Shown: positions 7,665 to 11,049 of the stretch, piece after piece
How the letters are laid out: every line of letters starts with the position of its first letter
Numbering within the stretch: the stretch's first letter is position 1
NCBI GenBank assembly: GCA_002898115.1
Contig: BDTL01000219.1
Span: 1 to 11,049, forward strand
Length of the DNA stretch: 11,049 nucleotides
Source: a bacterium BMS3Bbin02
GTDB lineage: Bacteria > Actinomycetota > Acidimicrobiia > Spongiisociales > UBA5794
Reading direction: 5' to 3'
Notes under the pieces: generated by a model
Databases searched by the model: none
What the model saw: only the letters and a program-made list of their open reading frames with translations
Told to the model about the DNA's origin: nothing
Program-made: the position numbers and the translations under genes

Positions 7665-7680
7665 GGCCACGGCTGTGGCC
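7665..7680 (+). other. Perfect 6-bp intergenic hairpin between hydA and mmsA
   Basis: GGCCAC (7665-7670) and GTGGCC (7675-7680) pair perfectly around a GGCT tetraloop in the 47-nt gap. No U-run follows, so it is not a classical terminator, and the next gene's ribosome site (AAAGGA, 7685-7690) starts 4 nt later. It could act as an mRNA stability or processing element, or tune translation of the dehydrogenase. Function is not shown. Confidence 0.4.
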
Positions 7681-7697
7681 CGCGAAAGGACACCTCG

Positions 7698-9185
7698 ATG
7701 AGAACAATCAATCATTTCATTGGCGGGAAGATGGTCGAATCGATATCTGACCGCACGAGTCCGGTGTACAACCCGGCCACGGGCGAGCAAACTGCCGCAA
7801 CACCGCTCGCAACGGTGGACGAGGTAGATCGAACGATTGACACAGCGGCAAAGGCTTTCGAGTCGTGGCGGGAAACGTCACTCGCCCAACGTACGTCGAT
7901 ACTCTTTAGTTTCCGCGAGATAGCAAACCGCAATCGGGCTGACATCGCGGCGGCGCTTACCGCAGAACACGGCAAGGTTCTGTCGGACGCAATGGGAGAG
8001 GTCACTCGCGGTCTTGAGAACATTGAGTTTGCGTGCAGTGCGTCTCAGCTCCTCCAGGGAGAGTTCACCCAGCAGGCGTCTCGTGGTGTCGATGTCTACA
8101 TGGTCCGCCAACCGCTTGGCGTGGTGGCTGGCATAACTCCGTTCAATTTCCCGGCAATGGTGCCGCTGTGGATGTTCCCCAACGCTATTGCAGCAGGGAA
8201 CACATTCGTACTGAAACCATCGGAGAAGGATCCTTCGGTGACAATGTTGCTCGCTGAAATGATCCATGAGGCAGGTCTTCCCGATGGAGTCTTCAACGTC
8301 GTGCACGGCGATAAGGTCGCGGTGGATCGGCTGCTGGAGCATCCAACCATACGGGCCGTGAGCTTTGTCGGGTCAACGCCGATTGCGCGTTATGTCTACG
8401 AAACCGGGACAGCTCACGGCAAACGCGTGCAGGCGCTCGGTGGCGCTAAGAACCACATGGTGGTGCTCCCGGATGCCGATATCGATGTCGCTGCGGACGC
8501 CGCGATCTCTGCGGGATACGGTTCAGCGGGCGAACGCTGCATGGCAATAGCGATAGTGGTGGCCGTCGGGTCGGCGGCCGATCCACTGGTCGCGGCGATC
8601 CAGGAACGGATTCCCGAGGTCAAGGTTGGTCCAGGTACGGACCCGAAGTCGGGGATGGGCCCCCTCATCACCCGCGACCATCGCGATCGCGTTAGTTCGT
8701 ACGTCGCGGGCGCCGCCGATGAAGGTGCGACGGTACTTGTCGATGGTCGCGACCAGGTGATTGACGGTGACGGGTTCTTCCTCGCGCCATCGTTGCTCGA
8801 CAATGTGAAACCGGGTATGAAGTGTTACGACGAGGAGATCTTTGGCCCGGTCCTCGGTGTCGTTCGTGTCGACACCTACGAGGAGGCCCTTGATCTCATC
8901 GAAACCAACGCATGGGGGAACGGCACCGCGATCTTTACCCGTGACGGCGGGGCGGCACGCAAATTCCAGATCGACGTTGATGCCGGTATGGTCGGTATCA
9001 ACGTTCCGATTCCGGTGCCTGTGGCTTCGTTCTCATTCGGCGGTTGGGGAGAATCCCTCTTCGGCGACACCCACATGTACGGGCCGGAGGGGATCCATTT
9101 CTACACGAAGGCAAAGGTCATCACGAGCCGTTGGCCCGACCCCGCAACGAGTTCGATCGACCTCGGTTTCCCCCAGAGCGAATAG
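7698..9185 (+). CDS. mmsA: CoA-acylating methylmalonate/malonate-semialdehyde dehydrogenase
   Basis: 495 aa. Aldehyde dehydrogenase superfamily, CoA-dependent MMSDH group: Asn150 in TPFNFPAM, the nucleotide-binding FVGSTPIA (about 223-230), catalytic Cys281 in GSAGERCMA, and Glu380 in DEEIFGPV. LGGAKNH (248-253) replaces the ELGG general-base Glu of ordinary ALDHs, which is the hallmark of this group. Arg104 (VTRGLENIEFAC) and Arg280 match the two arginines that hold the semialdehyde carboxylate. The reaction is malonate semialdehyde + NAD+ + CoA to acetyl-CoA + CO2 (propionyl-CoA from methylmalonate semialdehyde). This lets the operon feed pyrimidine carbon into central metabolism. The same enzyme family also serves valine and inositol catabolism, but the neighbours favour the pyrimidine role. 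Start ATG 7698 has AAAGGA 7 nt upstream. Full length. Confidence 0.93.
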   Translation: MRTINHFIGGKMVESISDRTSPVYNPATGEQTAATPLATVDEVDRTIDTAAKAFESWRETSLAQRTSILFSFREIANRNRADIAAALTAEHGKVLSDAMGEVTRGLENIEFACSASQLLQGEFTQQASRGVDVYMVRQPLGVVAGITPFNFPAMVPLWMFPNAIAAGNTFVLKPSEKDPSVTMLLAEMIHEAGLPDGVFNVVHGDKVAVDRLLEHPTIRAVSFVGSTPIARYVYETGTAHGKRVQALGGAKNHMVVLPDADIDVAADAAISAGYGSAGERCMAIAIVVAVGSAADPLVAAIQERIPEVKVGPGTDPKSGMGPLITRDHRDRVSSYVAGAADEGATVLVDGRDQVIDGDGFFLAPSLLDNVKPGMKCYDEEIFGPVLGVVRVDTYEEALDLIETNAWGNGTAIFTRDGGAARKFQIDVDAGMVGINVPIPVPVASFSFGGWGESLFGDTHMYGPEGIHFYTKAKVITSRWPDPATSSIDLGFPQSE

Positions 9186-9196
9186 GAGACACAACC

Positions 9197-10198
9197 ATGG
9201 ACTTCGGAGTGGTTTTCCAGACCGACCCGCCGGCACAAGCTGTTATTGACCTAACGGTGAAGGCCGAGGAGGCAGGCTTCAACTATGCGTGGACGTTCGA
9301 CAGTCACGTCCTCTGGCAGGAACCGTTCGTTATCTATTCACAAATGCTTTCGAAGACGGAGCGCATGACCGTCGGTCCGATGGTAACGAACCCCGGGACG
9401 CGTGACCTCACAGTGACGGCAAGTCTCTTCGCAACGCTCAACGAAATGTTCGGGGAACGCACCGTTGTTGGTATCGGTCGAGGCGACTCGGCGCTTCGCG
9501 TCATCGGGAAGAAGCCTTGCCGCCTTGCCGAGCTCGGTGAATCCATCGACATTATCCGTGCCCTCGCCCAGGGCGAAGAGGTCGAGTACAACGGCGTGAA
9601 TGTTCGATTCCCGTGGGCGAAGAAGACTCGTGTTCCGATCTTGGTCGCGGCATACGGACCCAAGACGCTTGCCCTTACCGGGCAGAAAGCCGACGGGTTC
9701 ATCCTGCAACTCGCTGACCCGTACCTCACGAAATACATGATTCAGGCCGTGCGTGATGCGGCTGAGGCCGCAGGACGCAACCCCGATGATCTCTACATGT
9801 GCGTTGCCGCGCCTGCCTATGTCGGTGACGATATCGCGCACCAGCGGGACCAGGTCCGCTGGTTCGGGGGCATGGTCGGTAACCACGTTGCCGACCTGGT
9901 TGGTCGTTACGGCACGGACACCTCCCTGATCCCGGCCGAACTCACCTCCTACATCGAAGGGCGCAAGGGATACGACTATCAGGAACATGGCCGCTCCGAG
10001 AGCACCCATGTCGACTTTGTCAGCGACGACCTCATCGATCGATTCTGTCTACTCGGACCGGTCGACAATCACATCGCCCGGCTCGAGGAATTGCGGGAGA
10101 TGGGAGTTGATCAGTTCTCGATCTACCTCCAGCACGACGGGAAAGAGGAGACCCTCCGCGCCTATGGTGAAGAGATCATCCCCGCGATCAATGGGTAA
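9197..10198 (+). CDS. LLM-class (F420 or flavin-dependent) oxidoreductase
   Basis: 333 aa, bacterial-luciferase-like TIM barrel close to the 5,10-methylenetetrahydromethanopterin-reductase-like branch. Visible family marks are the N-terminal MDFGVVFQTD strand, AEEAGFNYAWTFDSH (about 23-37), GPMVTNPGTRD (60-70), GIGRGDSA (92-99) and the cofactor-phosphate segment AAYGPKTLAL...GQKADGFIL (151-170). The lack of RutA-like features and the Mer-like motifs point to F420 more than FMN, but sequence alone cannot decide. NCBI's TIGR03842-type F420-dependent LLM family is, as I recall, often found beside pyrimidine or hydantoin genes; this assignment is from memory. No step of the classical reductive pathway needs it, so its substrate is unknown. 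Start ATG 9197 is set by AGGAGA (9184-9189), which overlaps the mmsA stop codon; the frame extends back to 9044 inside mmsA but that is not needed. Confidence 0.85.
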   Translation: MDFGVVFQTDPPAQAVIDLTVKAEEAGFNYAWTFDSHVLWQEPFVIYSQMLSKTERMTVGPMVTNPGTRDLTVTASLFATLNEMFGERTVVGIGRGDSALRVIGKKPCRLAELGESIDIIRALAQGEEVEYNGVNVRFPWAKKTRVPILVAAYGPKTLALTGQKADGFILQLADPYLTKYMIQAVRDAAEAAGRNPDDLYMCVAAPAYVGDDIAHQRDQVRWFGGMVGNHVADLVGRYGTDTSLIPAELTSYIEGRKGYDYQEHGRSESTHVDFVSDDLIDRFCLLGPVDNHIARLEELREMGVDQFSIYLQHDGKEETLRAYGEEIIPAING

Positions 10199-10222
10199 CG
10201 GCAGGTAGGGAGAGTCCGAGTA

Positions 10223-11049
10223 GTGGAGAGTGTGCAGGAGGGGCCCGAGACAGCGGCATCCATGCGCGCCGACATCCGCCGATACGAACGTGCCCAACGG
10301 TTCCGAGCCACCATCCGGCGGGTCGCCGTATTCGTCGTGTTCATTGTTGGGTTGAGCCTGATGTACACCGGGTACAAGGCCGTTGGGCAGTCGATCGACG
10401 ACGCCCAACGTGACTGGCCGGTGATCGGGTCCGTGATGCCGGCAACGAATGATCTCATCATGCCAAGAATCGCCGCGATCATCTCTGAGTTCGACGACCC
10501 GCCACAGCGGCGCAACTCCAAGACGCTCGGTGGGTTCATCTTCGAGGCTTCTTTGTTTACTGCTCGGGAGGCCTTTTTCGGGTTCGTGGCGGGTGTCGTA
10601 CTCGGGATGGGTCTGGCCATCTTGATGCTGCGATCACGCAGCATTGAGCGGGGGCTCATGCCGTATGTCGTGGTGTCTCAGACGGTGCCGCTTGTCGCTA
10701 TTGCTCCGATCATCGTTATTTGGGGACGAACAAACTTTGACTGGTTGCCATTTACATGGCAAAACTGGATGTCGGTATCGATAATCGCGACCTATCTGAC
10801 GTTTTTCCCGGTTGCCGTTAACGGTCTCAAGGGTCTCCAGTCACCGTCGTCCGAGGCGATCGAGCTCATGGACTCGTACGCTTCTAGCCGCACTCAGACG
10901 TTGCTGAAGTTACGGCTTCCCGCCTCAGTTCCATACCTGTTTGCCGCTTTCAAGCTTGCCGCGTCGGCTAGCATTGTTGGTGCGATCGTCGGTGAGATAT
11001 CTTCGGGCGTCGGAGGCGGGATCGGACGTCTCATTCTCGATTTTGCATC
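10223..11049 (+). CDS. ABC transporter permease, SsuC/TauC/ThiX-like (3' end cut by window edge)
   Basis: About 275 residues are visible and the frame is open at the right edge. A basic N-terminus is followed by a first membrane helix (about 33-53). A polar stretch with SVMPATNDLIMPR comes next. Further helices follow, including FFGFVAGVVLGMGLAILML and the QTVPLVAIAPIIVIW segment typical of the nitrate/sulfonate/thiamine-precursor permease group. The cytoplasmic coupling (EAA) loop begins at Glu211 (EAIELMDSYASSR) and ends at LRLP (230-233); the canonical GA before the final Ser is AS here. VGAIVGEISSGVGGGIGRLI closes the visible part. Given the operon, the cargo is probably a pyrimidine or related ring compound; that is inference. 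Start: GTG 10223 has GGGAG about 10 nt upstream; ATG 10262 is the alternative, but its nearest GGAGG is 18 nt away. Both keep all the helices. An ATPase and binding-protein gene should lie downstream. Confidence 0.85.
   Translation, partial: MESVQEGPETAASMRADIRRYERAQRFRATIRRVAVFVVFIVGLSLMYTGYKAVGQSIDDAQRDWPVIGSVMPATNDLIMPRIAAIISEFDDPPQRRNSKTLGGFIFEASLFTAREAFFGFVAGVVLGMGLAILMLRSRSIERGLMPYVVVSQTVPLVAIAPIIVIWGRTNFDWLPFTWQNWMSVSIIATYLTFFPVAVNGLKGLQSPSSEAIELMDSYASSRTQTLLKLRLPASVPYLFAAFKLAASASIVGAIVGEISSGVGGGIGRLILDFA

Noticed and set aside
9044..9196. Upstream extension of the LLM oxidoreductase into mmsA
   Set aside because: LLM proteins begin with the MDFGVVF-like first strand, and AGGAGA is correctly placed for ATG 9197. 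The extension lies entirely in mmsA coding sequence.

Overview
The window looks like chromosomal DNA of a high-GC actinobacterium, most likely a marine or freshwater Acidimicrobiia-type lineage. That placement is an inference. It rests on GC-rich codon use, on a secreted protein with cysteine-containing SLH-like repeats of a style common in that group, and on an LLM-family (F420/flavin) oxidoreductase embedded in a catabolic operon. Coding density is very high. The largest gap is about 130 bp (2480-2611), so no stretch over 300 bases lacks a gene. I see no tRNA, rRNA, CRISPR array, insertion sequence or attachment site.

Left part (1-2479, minus strand): one large, edge-truncated secreted protein. 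In order it has a signal peptide, a polysaccharide-lyase-14-like jelly-roll domain, three Cys-containing SLH-like repeats, a proline-rich linker and a right-handed parallel beta-helix. It appears unrelated to the rest of the window.

Middle (2612-3943, minus strand): a MocR-type regulator (GntR winged helix fused to a PLP aminotransferase fold). It is transcribed divergently from the operon on its right. The 119-bp divergent gap (3944-4062) holds a good sigma70-like promoter for the operon, a perfect TTGACA for the regulator, and two inverted repeats overlapping these elements.

Right part (4063 to the end, plus strand): a compact operon for reductive pyrimidine catabolism. Gene order is beta-ureidopropionase, class III aminotransferase (beta-alanine / 3-aminoisobutyrate), dihydropyrimidinase, CoA-acylating (methyl)malonate-semialdehyde dehydrogenase, LLM-class oxidoreductase, and an ABC permease cut by the window edge. 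Together they should convert dihydrouracil through N-carbamoyl-beta-alanine, beta-alanine and malonate semialdehyde to acetyl-CoA. The thymine branch would run through methylmalonate semialdehyde to propionyl-CoA. The permease probably belongs to a pyrimidine or precursor importer. The first enzyme, dihydropyrimidine dehydrogenase, is not in the window and is expected just downstream. The two points most worth following up are the LLM oxidoreductase, which has no assigned step in this pathway, and the MocR regulator with its operator-like repeats.
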